From: CAZZDK01 sp964652235
Lineage (GTDB): Bacteria; Pseudomonadota; Alphaproteobacteria; UBA9219
Assembly (NCBI GenBank): GCA_964652235.1
Contig: CAZZDK010000005.1
Location: forward strand, 39,883 to 103,882
Length of the DNA: 64,000 nt
Direction of reading: 5' to 3'
The translations under genes and the position numbers were made by a program. Shown here piece after piece: positions 8,066 to 16,828 of this stretch (position 1 is its first letter; each line of letters opens with the position of its first letter). The notes below the pieces were generated by a model. It was not told where the DNA came from. It worked only from the letters and a program-made list of their open reading frames with translations, and did no database searches.

Positions 8066-8162
8066 TCCCAACCAATGAAAATCAAGAATCAGGAGTTTTT
8101 TTAGAAACGGGGGCTGTTGAGATGTCTAAAACGGGGGGAAGCAAAAGCAAATCAGCTATGCA

Positions 8163-8322
8163 CATCAAGGCGTTAACCATGTTTTTTCGTTGAGGCCAGT
8201 GTGGCAAATGGTGTAAAAAGCTCGGGAGCAGGACAAGATTTTTTGAGTGATTAATTGCTGCGAAATATCGGCGAAGATTTCGTTGATCAACGATCCGAAA
8301 TCACACAACTAAACGGTACGAT
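8163..8322 (+). repeat. Leader repeat, copy B (upstream of glycosyltransferase operon)
   Basis: Second copy of the leader at 6295-6453, with small indels. The promoter-like pair reads TTGAGG (8190-8195) and TGTAAA (8212-8217), again 16 bp apart. The hairpin arms are GATTTCG (8276-8282) and CGAAATC (8296-8302). It ends 12 bp before ATG 8335. Confidence 0.75.
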
Positions 8323-8334
8323 AAAGGACTGAAC

Positions 8335-9447
8335 ATGCATATATGTCTTGGTGTTTGTGGCATAGGAAAAGGACATTCGAGCAGGCAGCTGCAACTTGCA
8401 ACGGAGCTTAAGGCCTGCGGCCATGAGCTTACTGTGTTGGGATATGGGGAAGCTATAGATGTATTTCGAGCCAATGGCTTTCCGATACGAGAGATTTGGC
8501 ATCCCTATACGGGAGAAGGCAAAGGTTGGGCACAGATTAAGCATATGGTGAAATATAACTATAGCCGCGCAGTCCCTGGCTTGGTTCGTGATATTTCTGT
8601 TTTATTCAAATTAGCAAAGGGCAACTATCCTGACCTATTCGTTTCTGATTATGAGCCGGTGAGCGCACGCTTCGCTTATCTTAGAAACAAGCCGTTAATT
8701 TTATTCAATCAACACGGAAAGTTTCGGCATTGGCCATTTGCCCCCATAGATTCTTTTAATGCCGAAGGAGAAAAGAACAGGCTTGAGTTGTTTTTTCCTA
8801 AGTTTACGAAAAGTTTCGTTGTCTCTCTATTTCCTCTTCCGAAACATACGGATGAAAGGATAGACGTTGTCCCTCCGCCTATTCCTAGCGAGTTAAGAAG
8901 CGGAGAAACCACAACGACAAATAACATTGTTGTGTATTTTTCGCAGCACCCAGATAGAAATACTGCCCAGAGTTTAGAGGAGATGTGCGGAATTTTCTCT
9001 TCAGAACCAAAATACAATTTTATTGTGTATACTAAGCAAAATATAGATGACAAGCGTTACGGCAACGTTAGGTTTAAGAAACCGAGCAGAACGGAGTTCA
9101 TACAGGATCTAAAATCCTGTGGTGGAGCCATCTCAACCGCAGGCTTTACGCTGATTTCTGAAATACTGTTTTTGGGCAAGCCGATTTTTTGTATTCCTTT
9201 GCCAAACTTCGATCAAGTGTACTGCTCAAAATATATTGCGGAGCAAGGCTTCGGATCTACAGACAGAATGCTTACAGAAAACAACCTCCGGATGTTCCTA
9301 GAAAACCTCGGTTCGTATCGAAACAATATGAAGAACGTTCGGAACTTCTTTGACCAAAAAGATCCTATCAAAACGGTAGTCGGGTATATCGAAGGAATAA
9401 AGCACGATAGCCGCCTACCTAGGTACAACTTAGCAAGGAGCCCATAA
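8335..9447 (+). CDS. GT-B glycosyltransferase (GT28/MurG-like)
   Basis: A 370-aa protein. The N-terminal Rossmann start (LGVCGIGKGHSSRQLQLATE) has the Gly-rich acceptor loop of MurG/UGT-like enzymes. The donor-binding C-terminal motif STAGFTLISEILFLGKPIFC-IPLPNFDQ (split here) fits the GT28/UDP-glycosyltransferase pattern, with Glu in the last helix. It probably transfers a sugar from a nucleotide donor; the acceptor is unknown. It is the first gene behind leader copy B and abuts the radical SAM gene directly (stop at 9447, start at 9448). Confidence 0.75.
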   Translation: MHICLGVCGIGKGHSSRQLQLATELKACGHELTVLGYGEAIDVFRANGFPIREIWHPYTGEGKGWAQIKHMVKYNYSRAVPGLVRDISVLFKLAKGNYPDLFVSDYEPVSARFAYLRNKPLILFNQHGKFRHWPFAPIDSFNAEGEKNRLELFFPKFTKSFVVSLFPLPKHTDERIDVVPPPIPSELRSGETTTTNNIVVYFSQHPDRNTAQSLEEMCGIFSSEPKYNFIVYTKQNIDDKRYGNVRFKKPSRTEFIQDLKSCGGAISTAGFTLISEILFLGKPIFCIPLPNFDQVYCSKYIAEQGFGSTDRMLTENNLRMFLENLGSYRNNMKNVRNFFDQKDPIKTVVGYIEGIKHDSRLPRYNLARSP

Positions 9448-10575
9448 ATGGAAGAAAATAAGAGCGAGGTGTTTTATACAGACGCTGAAAACAATTACGG
9501 CAATGGGAAACCATTTTTCGAACACGACTGCAGGCCATACCAGGTGACGATCAAACCTACAATGTCTTGTCCCGCAAGGTGTGCCCATTGCACGCCAAGG
9601 CAGAAACGTTTTCCTGAAGGGGCCAAGATTCTAGGCTTGGACGGCTGGAGAGACGTCTTTAAAGAACTAAAATCTTTAGGCAGCAAGTCGATCTGTATAA
9701 GTGGGGGCGAACCCATGATGTACAAAGACATTTTTGGACTTGCTTCGGCAGCAAAGGAATTGAGCCTTCGCGTAAGCCTTAACACTTCTGGATGGTTTTT
9801 CCATAAAGAGGAAAACCTTCGGAAGCTCGCGGAGTCGGGCGTTTCTGGCATCCACCTGTCCATAGATTCTCCAGAGGCGAAAACCCATGACAGTTTAAGA
9901 GGACTTCCCGGCCTTCATGAGCGGGCTGTAAGTTCGGTGCACAAGCTGCTATCGATAAAACCAGACATGTTAATTAATGTTCGCATGATCCTCCATAGAT
10001 ACACCTATCGCAGCATTCCAGAAATGTTGACCCTTGCCTACAATTGTGGGGCGACTTCTTTGTCTATCGACCATATTCAACATGATCGGGAAGCCCAGAA
10101 ATTCTTATTGTCATCAGAACAAATACAAGAGTTTAGATCCAAGGAGATGCCGAGAATTATTGAGACAATAAACAGTCTTCCATTTGAAAATGAAGCCTTA
10201 AGAGCATTAAGCGTCAAGCAAGTTGGCAGCTTTTTTAGCCCAAAACTTGCAACAAATGCTGACTACGAGAACGGAATATATTGGAAAGATCAGAACATCA
10301 GGACACACTGCACAGTTCCATCTTCATTTATGATCATCGAGGGAGATGGCACTATTTTGCCCTGTAATCCCGTCGAATATACGAGACATCCGTTGATGGG
10401 AAATCTGAACAACTCAACGATTAAAGACATGTGGGCGTCGGACGTATGGGAAGAGTTTAGAAAGAACAAGATGGATTATTGCACTCAATGCACGATGAAC
10501 CAATCAAGGATGATTCCGTTTCGCAAAATGAGTGCCCCGACCCATGTTAAGCGTGCTTCCGCAACAGCGGGTTAG
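9448..10575 (+). CDS. Radical SAM protein with SPASM-like C-terminus
   Basis: A 375-aa protein. The [4Fe-4S]/SAM motif is C41-x3-C45-x2-C48 (CPARCAHC), followed by SGGEPMMYKD (the GGE strand) and IHLSIDSPEAKTHDSLRG. The C-terminal part has HCTVPSSFMIIEGDGTILPC...MGNLNNSTIKDMW...DYCTQC, a SPASM-type cysteine set for one or more auxiliary clusters. Such enzymes modify peptides, sugars or small molecules. Flanking glycosyltransferases favour sugar or cell-surface chemistry, or a secondary metabolite (inference). Expression is with the 8335 gene. Confidence 0.85.
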   Translation: MEENKSEVFYTDAENNYGNGKPFFEHDCRPYQVTIKPTMSCPARCAHCTPRQKRFPEGAKILGLDGWRDVFKELKSLGSKSICISGGEPMMYKDIFGLASAAKELSLRVSLNTSGWFFHKEENLRKLAESGVSGIHLSIDSPEAKTHDSLRGLPGLHERAVSSVHKLLSIKPDMLINVRMILHRYTYRSIPEMLTLAYNCGATSLSIDHIQHDREAQKFLLSSEQIQEFRSKEMPRIIETINSLPFENEALRALSVKQVGSFFSPKLATNADYENGIYWKDQNIRTHCTVPSSFMIIEGDGTILPCNPVEYTRHPLMGNLNNSTIKDMWASDVWEEFRKNKMDYCTQCTMNQSRMIPFRKMSAPTHVKRASATAG

Positions 10576-10626
10576 ACAAATCCTTGGAGATTGAGCAAGA
10601 CCAGCGTCCACTATAAGGAAGAATCT

Positions 10627-11544
10627 ATGGAAGAAAGAATTTCTATAGTTATACCGACAAGCAACAGGCTGTCTTCGCTGTCCTTATGTCTTTCTTGCAT
10701 TGATCGACAGACCAGCGCGTCTCTCGACAGAGTTGTCGTTGTTTATCATGACGTGACGCATATTCCGGATAAGCGCCTGTTCAGGACAATCGCGGATAAA
10801 ATCGTTTACTTAAGGTCGGGCGATGTTTCGTCGGGGCAAAAGCGCACGATGGGAGCAAACATCGTATCAAGTCCATTCATAGGATTTCTTGACGATGATA
10901 GTTTTATCAATGACTCTTGGATAAACGAGGCTGTGGCCGGATTTTCTGTTTCGCCCAGGGCCGAGGCCCAACTTGGAAAATTGGAATGGTATAGACGCGA
11001 TAACGTGACCGCATGGAAATCCATTCTTCCTGAACTCCGTCAAAAAACCTATAATTACCGAAACGATATTTTTCTTGATCCGTTGTACAAGGAAAAACTG
11101 GCGCAAGGGTTGCGTTGGGATGTTCCTCTGGGCGATATGGGATTGGCGGATCATATTTCGACAGGCAATTGCGCGTTTCGCACGCGCTGCTTTTTGGATA
11201 TGGGCGGCTTCGACCCTGAGTTCAAAGTTTATTACGACAAGGAATTTGCTTTCCGGCTTCTTTCAAGCGGCAAGCCCATTTTGTATAATCCCAAAATGAT
11301 TGTCAGGCACGATCACGACCCTTCATTTCTTGTGACCTTAAGAAAGAGTCTGTTCACGCCAAAATATGTTGAAATGTTCAAACGGAAACACAAGGACAGG
11401 CCTTGGGAAAAGTTTTTGAGGGAACACGCAACATATTTTGCCGAAAAGGAAAAGAACTTCCAGGCCACATTGACTGTCAGGGAACGGCTGATAAACGCGG
11501 CAATTAGGACGAGCAATAAAATTGGAAAGGCTTTATCTTTATGA
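10627..11544 (+). CDS. GT2-family glycosyltransferase
   Basis: The product is 305 aa from the ATG at 10627, preceded by AAGGA at 7-bp spacing. A TTG at 10591 lacks a spaced Shine-Dalgarno. The GT-A fold opens with ISIVIPTSNRLSSLSLCLS. The DXD-type motif is FLDDDSF (residues about 90-96), and the acceptor-site region is STGNCAFRTRCFLDMGGFDP. The C-terminal ~80 residues are basic and helical. It overlaps the next gene by ATGA. It is probably cytoplasmic; no membrane segments are clear. Confidence 0.85.
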   Translation: MEERISIVIPTSNRLSSLSLCLSCIDRQTSASLDRVVVVYHDVTHIPDKRLFRTIADKIVYLRSGDVSSGQKRTMGANIVSSPFIGFLDDDSFINDSWINEAVAGFSVSPRAEAQLGKLEWYRRDNVTAWKSILPELRQKTYNYRNDIFLDPLYKEKLAQGLRWDVPLGDMGLADHISTGNCAFRTRCFLDMGGFDPEFKVYYDKEFAFRLLSSGKPILYNPKMIVRHDHDPSFLVTLRKSLFTPKYVEMFKRKHKDRPWEKFLREHATYFAEKEKNFQATLTVRERLINAAIRTSNKIGKALSL

Positions 11545-12311
11545 AAAGAGCAATCATTAGACTGGACGATGTTGGCGGTTCGGATTGGCAAACATACTTC
11601 GTCATTCAACTCTGCATTTTACATCGACTGCCGATATCATGCCAGGTTGTCCCTAAATGGATAACGTCTGGAATATCGAGTTATCTCAACACCCTCATAA
11701 AAAATTATCCCGATATGATCGAGATCGTCCAGCACGGCTTCCAACATAAGAGCTATGCCGCTGTTGGCGCAAAGAACTTTGAGTTTGGCTTCCATAGGAA
11801 CTATCAGGAACAGCAACTAGACATCCAAGAAGGAAAGCGGTTGCTTCAACAGCACTTTCCTGTTGGCCTTACTCCCTCTTTTACTCCGCCATGGGACGTC
11901 TTGAATCAGGATGCAATAAAAGCGCTTTTGGCAAATGACATCACTTCATCAACCGGGAACAAATATACTTTTGAGAAAGCGCGAGCCCCCGAAGGGTTTA
12001 CAGCCATCTATTGCGATTACGACACCAGCATTAGAATTGGCCCAAACAGGGTGCAACGCGATATCAGCGATGTGATTAACCCGATAATGAACTGTGATCA
12101 AGACGCCTTGGGTATAGTAATGCACGGGAAGGAACTGGGGTCAGTAGAGGCGACCATAAACTTGATTGTCGCACTAAAATCTTTAGAAAACGCCAACTTC
12201 AGTTTTTGTCTTATCAAGGATATTCTGGCAGATGCGGCGCCATCAGCAGATCCGATTAGGTCTCGAACGCCGCCAAATCAGAAGAGGCGTCTTCTTGGTT
12301 GCGATTCATAA
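11541..12311 (+). CDS. Polysaccharide deacetylase-like (NodB-fold) protein
   Basis: A 256-aa protein, translationally coupled to the GT2 gene. The catalytic-type motifs are RLDDVGGSD (metal/base Asp pair near residue 8), VQHGFQHKSY (His-x3-His metal site) and FTPPWDVLNQDAIK (the family's PxW-like motif). This fits carbohydrate esterase 4-like deacetylases, including the intracellular type that removes N-acetyl groups from sugar intermediates. There is no signal peptide, so an intracellular substrate is likelier than cell-wall glycan. It ends the 8335-12311 operon. Confidence 0.75.
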   Translation: MKRAIIRLDDVGGSDWQTYFVIQLCILHRLPISCQVVPKWITSGISSYLNTLIKNYPDMIEIVQHGFQHKSYAAVGAKNFEFGFHRNYQEQQLDIQEGKRLLQQHFPVGLTPSFTPPWDVLNQDAIKALLANDITSSTGNKYTFEKARAPEGFTAIYCDYDTSIRIGPNRVQRDISDVINPIMNCDQDALGIVMHGKELGSVEATINLIVALKSLENANFSFCLIKDILADAAPSADPIRSRTPPNQKRRLLGCDS

Positions 12312-12390
12312 GCAGAAACACCCATAAGAAACCACGCTTCAAACAACAAGGGAACAACTGGGCGAAGCGGGCTCAGACGGAGTATCTAGA

Positions 12391-13287
12391 ATGCTAAGCT
12401 TGTCAAAAGATGACGATAGAATGGCTAAATCATATCACGATGGACGACCGGGGTATCCCACTGCTTTGTTCAAAGATGCCCAACGTATTTGCGGGATTTC
12501 TAAAAAAAGCCATATCCTTGAAGTTGGGGCGGGAAGCGGCCACTCGACCGTTGGGTTAGCAGGTATTGCCGCGCGACTTACTGCTCTTGAGCCGAATGAG
12601 GCTTTTGCGAGATTGGTTCGAAAACATACAAAGGGTTTCCATAATGTTGATGTTATAAATACCGATTTCGGTCATTATACAACTAAGGCCAAATTCCGCG
12701 CCGCATTCGCGTTCATGTCGTTTCATTGGATAAAAGATGTCGATAAATTTGAAAAATTTACAAAACTTCTTCAGAAAAATGGAAGCCTAGTTATTGTTTG
12801 GCAGTATTTCATGCAACCAGCATCGCTTGTCATGAAAGAAATTAACGACGTTATGTCAATGGAACTTGGCTCATTGCACGAGACAAGTAAACATAACGAA
12901 GATCAACTTCGGCTTCTCACAGGAAGAGACGAAGAACTGCTCTCAAACAAGCATTTTTACGTAGACTGCTTTAAAAGCTATATGAGCACTTTTAGTCTTG
13001 CTGCGGAATCCTACTGCGCTCTTCTGGAAACATTTTCTGAGGTGGAGTCCCTCTCTAGCGATAAAAAAGCGGATCTGTTCAAAAGGATTCGCCCCCTAAT
13101 GCTAGAGGCTAAATCCTTACCTATGCCCGTGCTGACGGACATGATTGTTTGCAGAAAGAATCATGGTGCAAGGTTTGAGCAAGGCGATTTGATCGGAAAT
13201 TGGGAGGTTTGTAAAAGAAGGGAAAGGAAAGAGGAACTCAATCGGTTATTAGGCAATGGTTTTAATTTAACCCTCACACGAAGCTAA
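12391..13287 (+). CDS. Class I SAM-dependent methyltransferase
   Basis: A 298-aa protein. Motif I is ILEVGAGSGHSTVGLA (about residues 42-57), the acidic strand end is LTALEPNEAF, and post-II is FRAAFAFMSFHWIKD. The 'RMAKSYHDGRPGYP' start is typical of methyltransferase domain 11/25 proteins. The C-terminal 130 residues may bind the substrate. It follows the deacetylase by 79 bp and probably belongs to the same unit. The stop overlaps that of the convergent MFS gene by 4 bp. Confidence 0.85.
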   Translation: MLSLSKDDDRMAKSYHDGRPGYPTALFKDAQRICGISKKSHILEVGAGSGHSTVGLAGIAARLTALEPNEAFARLVRKHTKGFHNVDVINTDFGHYTTKAKFRAAFAFMSFHWIKDVDKFEKFTKLLQKNGSLVIVWQYFMQPASLVMKEINDVMSMELGSLHETSKHNEDQLRLLTGRDEELLSNKHFYVDCFKSYMSTFSLAAESYCALLETFSEVESLSSDKKADLFKRIRPLMLEAKSLPMPVLTDMIVCRKNHGARFEQGDLIGNWEVCKRRERKEELNRLLGNGFNLTLTRS

Positions 13288-14483
13288 GCTGTGGCCTTTT
13301 CGGCCTTATAAAGCCTAAAATAGATCATCCCTGCAGGCGCGGTAAGGAGCAAAATGATGAGCAGGGATTCCGCAGGGCCGAAATGATCGGCAAGGACGCC
13401 AGCAAGTATCGCCGCAAGTCCACCGATAAAAGACCCTGCCAAAGAAATTAGAGATCCCATTGTTGAGCGCTGAATGGCAGAAAAGTTTTCTTGCATAAGC
13501 GCACTATCTGCGGTCAATCCTATAGCATAAGATATTTGTGATGTTAGCATCAGCGCCGGTGAAAAGAGCGTTGCCGTCGCATAAGCGATGCCTGAGGCGA
13601 TATAGGAATAAACCGTTGCGCCGAGAAGCGACTTCATCAACCCGAACTTTTTCGTAATGTGTCCGGCACACCAGAAGGAAACGGCTCCAAGAGCGTTCTG
13701 TGCTGTGCGATAAAGTGGCGTCAGCCATGCAGGCCAAACAGCGTCGACGAAGCCAGGCGTAAAGTTATGTGCGGCATCGCCTAGCCCCTTTTTAAGGGCT
13801 CCGGCCATGGCTAGTCCACGAAGGCGTGGATTCCGGACAATCAATTTGAGAGACTCTTTCATATGGACAAAATTCTTGACGCCTTTTGCCCTTTGGAACG
13901 GAGGCTCGACAAAGAAAAAGGACATAATAAATCCACTGCAGACGGGGATAACTGAAAGAGCAACGAGATGTGAATAGTTTAGCCCCAATAATAACAAAGC
14001 ACTTGCAAGAATGCCGGATAAGGCAAGACCAATTTGCGCCATGGAATAAATGCGTCCGATCATCTTGGGCATTTCCCGAGCGCGTCGATAATAGGAGAGC
14101 GTTTCATAGAGCCTAGCATCATTGTTTCCAGAGAACAGGGCATTAGAGAGGCCAATAAAGAAAGCGCCCGCATATAGAAGCAAGAATCCAAAAGACATGT
14201 AAAAAGAAAGGGCCAACAAAACAACTCCCAGAGTTTCTGCCCCAGACCCCAGAATGGACGTCATGCGCCGTCCGACCTTGTCGGAAAGAACCCCTGTTGG
14301 AACTTCGAGAAGGGCTTGCGAAACGCCCATCACAGCAAAAACACCCATCGCGTTTGCGAACGACCCCGTGACTTCGCGGTAAGCCAAAACGGCTACTGGA
14401 TAAAATAATTGCGTGGACCCCAGAAAAGCGCCAAGAGGCATGAGATCAAGATTGCGGCGCAGATGATTTTTCTTTCGTTTCAT
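13284..14483 (-). CDS. MFS transporter
   Basis: A 399-aa protein with about 12 hydrophobic segments. The loop 2-3 signature is GVLSDKVGRR, matching motif A of drug:H+ antiporters. EVPTGVLS is shared with many multidrug or sugar-efflux MFS proteins. It acts in the inner membrane and would export a small molecule. Its start overlaps the stop of the GT4 gene (ATGA), so the two are made together. The context suggests it exports the product of the neighbouring enzymes; the substrate is unknown. Confidence 0.85.
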   Translation of the reverse strand: MKRKKNHLRRNLDLMPLGAFLGSTQLFYPVAVLAYREVTGSFANAMGVFAVMGVSQALLEVPTGVLSDKVGRRMTSILGSGAETLGVVLLALSFYMSFGFLLLYAGAFFIGLSNALFSGNNDARLYETLSYYRRAREMPKMIGRIYSMAQIGLALSGILASALLLLGLNYSHLVALSVIPVCSGFIMSFFFVEPPFQRAKGVKNFVHMKESLKLIVRNPRLRGLAMAGALKKGLGDAAHNFTPGFVDAVWPAWLTPLYRTAQNALGAVSFWCAGHITKKFGLMKSLLGATVYSYIASGIAYATATLFSPALMLTSQISYAIGLTADSALMQENFSAIQRSTMGSLISLAGSFIGGLAAILAGVLADHFGPAESLLIILLLTAPAGMIYFRLYKAEKATA

Positions 14484-15577
14484 GGAGTCAATCGATTGTT
14501 ACTGGAGTTAAGAAGTCGATTCAAAGCTTGTTCCCAGAGGCGGCCTTTATGCTCTACACTACGTGTTGGCTGTCTTGACTCTTCGAAAGCTGCCTTTGAG
14601 AAAGACTTGTACATATCTTCATCATTCCATAACTCCCGAACTCTTCTAGCCCAATCTTCTGCGGACGCATCTGCAGGCAGAAGGATTCCCCCTTTACCAA
14701 CCGCTTCTGGAAGCCCTCCTCTGCGATATGCTATAACAGGTATTCCACTGATAATCGCCTCGGCAGCTACGCGCCCATAGGCCTCTTCCCAGAGGCTTGG
14801 AACGATCAATATCTTTGCCGCTTCGTACACTGGCCGCATATCAGCTTGTGCCTTCATGAAAGACACATTCGGTAGATGATCGAGTTTTTTAAATAGATCA
14901 TCACGCATCTTTTTCTCAAGCGGCCCAGATTCCACAAAAAGAAAAGGTATGTCCGGGCAAAGGGTTGCGACCCTTAAGGCAATATCTACGCCCTTCCGAG
15001 GCGTGGGGCTTATAAAAAGAACCTTTTCTTGCCTAGATGAAACCCTGTACTTTTCTTCATCAATAATAGGATGAATTACAGTCGGACTCACAGGGAAGTG
15101 AGCCGCATACCTAAAAGCTGTAAATGCTGAATTGGCGACACAGTGAACAGAACCTAGTTTGCTTAGGTCACCGCCGTGGGCATGGAATTCAACATCTTGA
15201 AAATTCATAATGAAGGGAACATTGGCGTCTTGAATGGAAAGAGCCATAGGAACAGATCGAACTGAAAGCACGATTGCTGCATCGGGGTTTTCCGACCTAA
15301 CAACGCCTCCTACAGATTCCCAGGGAATATTGGCGCGCCAAACAGGATATGCGCCCATGCTGTAATCTTTTGCCGCGCTTACCCCTATAAAAAACTTGCG
15401 AACTTTTGTTTCTGCGTGTGCTTTATATCCCAACCATCCGCTGGACATAAGACCGGCAAGAACGGCAACGCGGTGTCCCCTTGACAGCAAAGCACGGCAC
15501 AACTGATCGGCTGAGCTTTGCAGGCCCCCTTTCATTTGAGGGAGGTATTTATCTCCCGTAACGATAAGAACTTTCAT
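14480..15577 (-). CDS. GT4-family glycosyltransferase
   Basis: The product is 365 aa from the ATG at 15577; a GTG four codons upstream has its Shine-Dalgarno too close. The GT-B fold begins LIVTGDKYLPQMKGGLQSSA, with the Gly-rich acceptor loop. The C-terminal donor site is VPSLWEEAYGRVAAEAIISG (the E-x7-E pattern). VLFISPTPRKGVDIAL matches the typical inter-domain stretch. It probably uses a nucleotide sugar; the acceptor is unknown. It is coupled to the MFS exporter gene and lies downstream of a radical SAM gene on the same strand. Confidence 0.85.
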   Translation of the reverse strand: MKVLIVTGDKYLPQMKGGLQSSADQLCRALLSRGHRVAVLAGLMSSGWLGYKAHAETKVRKFFIGVSAAKDYSMGAYPVWRANIPWESVGGVVRSENPDAAIVLSVRSVPMALSIQDANVPFIMNFQDVEFHAHGGDLSKLGSVHCVANSAFTAFRYAAHFPVSPTVIHPIIDEEKYRVSSRQEKVLFISPTPRKGVDIALRVATLCPDIPFLFVESGPLEKKMRDDLFKKLDHLPNVSFMKAQADMRPVYEAAKILIVPSLWEEAYGRVAAEAIISGIPVIAYRRGGLPEAVGKGGILLPADASAEDWARRVRELWNDEDMYKSFSKAAFEESRQPTRSVEHKGRLWEQALNRLLNSSNNRLTP

Positions 15578-15732
15578 GATCTTCTGCACTCCCGAGATAA
15601 GTCCCTACGTCTTCCTCAAAATCAAGCTGTTTCTCATTGACGCGCCGCTTAAGAAAGATACAGCGGAATTTACACATAGTTCAACAAAAACCTTTCCCAA
15701 AAGGGTTCCACCCAAGGGTTGATTCTGGTCAG

Positions 15733-16482
15733 TTATCCTTGCTTAAGATTAAGGGTCGAATCCGCAACCCACCTCTTCCGTGACGATTGATGCCATCCCG
15801 TCCGCACGGTATAAGGCCGGCAAATGCGGCAGGTATTGAAAGGCTCATCACGCTGCATAAATGCGCCGATCTTTTCTTCGGTCGCTCCTTCTAAACACAA
15901 GCCATCCACACCCCAGGGCAAGCCCATTAGCTTCTGCGGATAGAATGTCGATTGAGAACAGAGATAGAAATAGGCATCGTGAACTGTGAAGCATTTTTTG
16001 CGCCACGGACAAGCATAGAAACTGCTTCCGTCTGGAACAACATCAAGCTGTTTAAAAAACTCAGAGGTGGGGCGCATATCCAACTCAAACCCATATTTCT
16101 CGGCCTTCTTTTGGGCTAGCTCCAAATTTTGGGGCGGGGTGTTAGGATAGACGGACAACCTCAAGGTCTCCAATGATCCCCAGAAATCGTCTTTCATACG
16201 ATGAAGCAGAAGGCCGTTTGTAAAAAGTCTGTGCCCCTTATCAATACGAATATCCGTTATCATTCGCATGATGCTTGCGATTTCTTTATGCAGCAACGGT
16301 TCTCCGCCGACTATGTGCACGGCTCCAACCGACATAAAAGGCTTTAGCGCGACAAGGTCACGCTTAATCCTGTCTAGGGATCTGATTTCGGGAGCGTACA
16401 GGGGGGATGCGTGAGAACAGGATGCGCAGCGATTGTTACAATGAAGCACAACATTCACGTCCAGATTATCGACATAAATCAT
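15733..16482 (-). CDS. Radical SAM protein (short, no full SPASM domain)
   Basis: A 249-aa protein. The cluster motif is C15-x3-C19-x2-C22 (CNNRCASC), followed by VHIVGGEPLLHKEI (GGE motif) and the helix pattern LRLSVYPNTPP. Later Cys (YACPWRKKC, YLCSQ, NTCRIC) could hold an auxiliary cluster. The form is that of the short radical SAM proteins found beside glycosyltransferases in surface or secondary-metabolite loci. The substrate is unknown. It is divergent from ileS across a 346-bp gap. Confidence 0.85.
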   Translation of the reverse strand: MIYVDNLDVNVVLHCNNRCASCSHASPLYAPEIRSLDRIKRDLVALKPFMSVGAVHIVGGEPLLHKEIASIMRMITDIRIDKGHRLFTNGLLLHRMKDDFWGSLETLRLSVYPNTPPQNLELAQKKAEKYGFELDMRPTSEFFKQLDVVPDGSSFYACPWRKKCFTVHDAYFYLCSQSTFYPQKLMGLPWGVDGLCLEGATEEKIGAFMQRDEPFNTCRICRPYTVRTGWHQSSRKRWVADSTLNLKQG

Positions 16483-16828
16483 AATATTTGTCCGAGATCA
16501 TCCGTTAAATCATGGCGTAATTGTACGATCAAAGCCGTATTTACGTCAACTACCTCACGCCTCGCTTTGCTTGGGATATGAAGCAAAATAGATAGCAAAA
16601 TAATGCGGTTTATGGTAAACATTAACCATAATATATGGTGGCCCACTGAAAATTTTCTGATGGTTCAGGAGGCTGTTCTGCGAAACTGTTTTTTTTGTAA
16701 AAAGATTTTGTTTTTCCTTGCTTGCATAAGCCGCTCACAAATGTATAAAAGCGAAAATTGCTTGTAGGTTGCTGCGGCGCCTCATTTACATAATAGCGGC
16801 TAGCGCCCACAAAAAAACAGGAGAACAT
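16483..16828. other. 346-bp divergent intergenic region
   Basis: No gene was found. It holds a tandem AGCAAAATA repeat (about 16582-16602), an inverted repeat TTATGGT (16610-16616)/ACCATAA (16625-16631) and T-rich stretches at about 16688-16716. It must carry the promoters of ileS (plus) and the radical SAM gene (minus). No T-box anti-terminator structure was recognised. Confidence 0.45.

Noticed and set aside
16483..16828. T-box riboswitch upstream of ileS
   Set aside because: No specifier loop or T-box consensus seen; this regulation is rare in proteobacteria.
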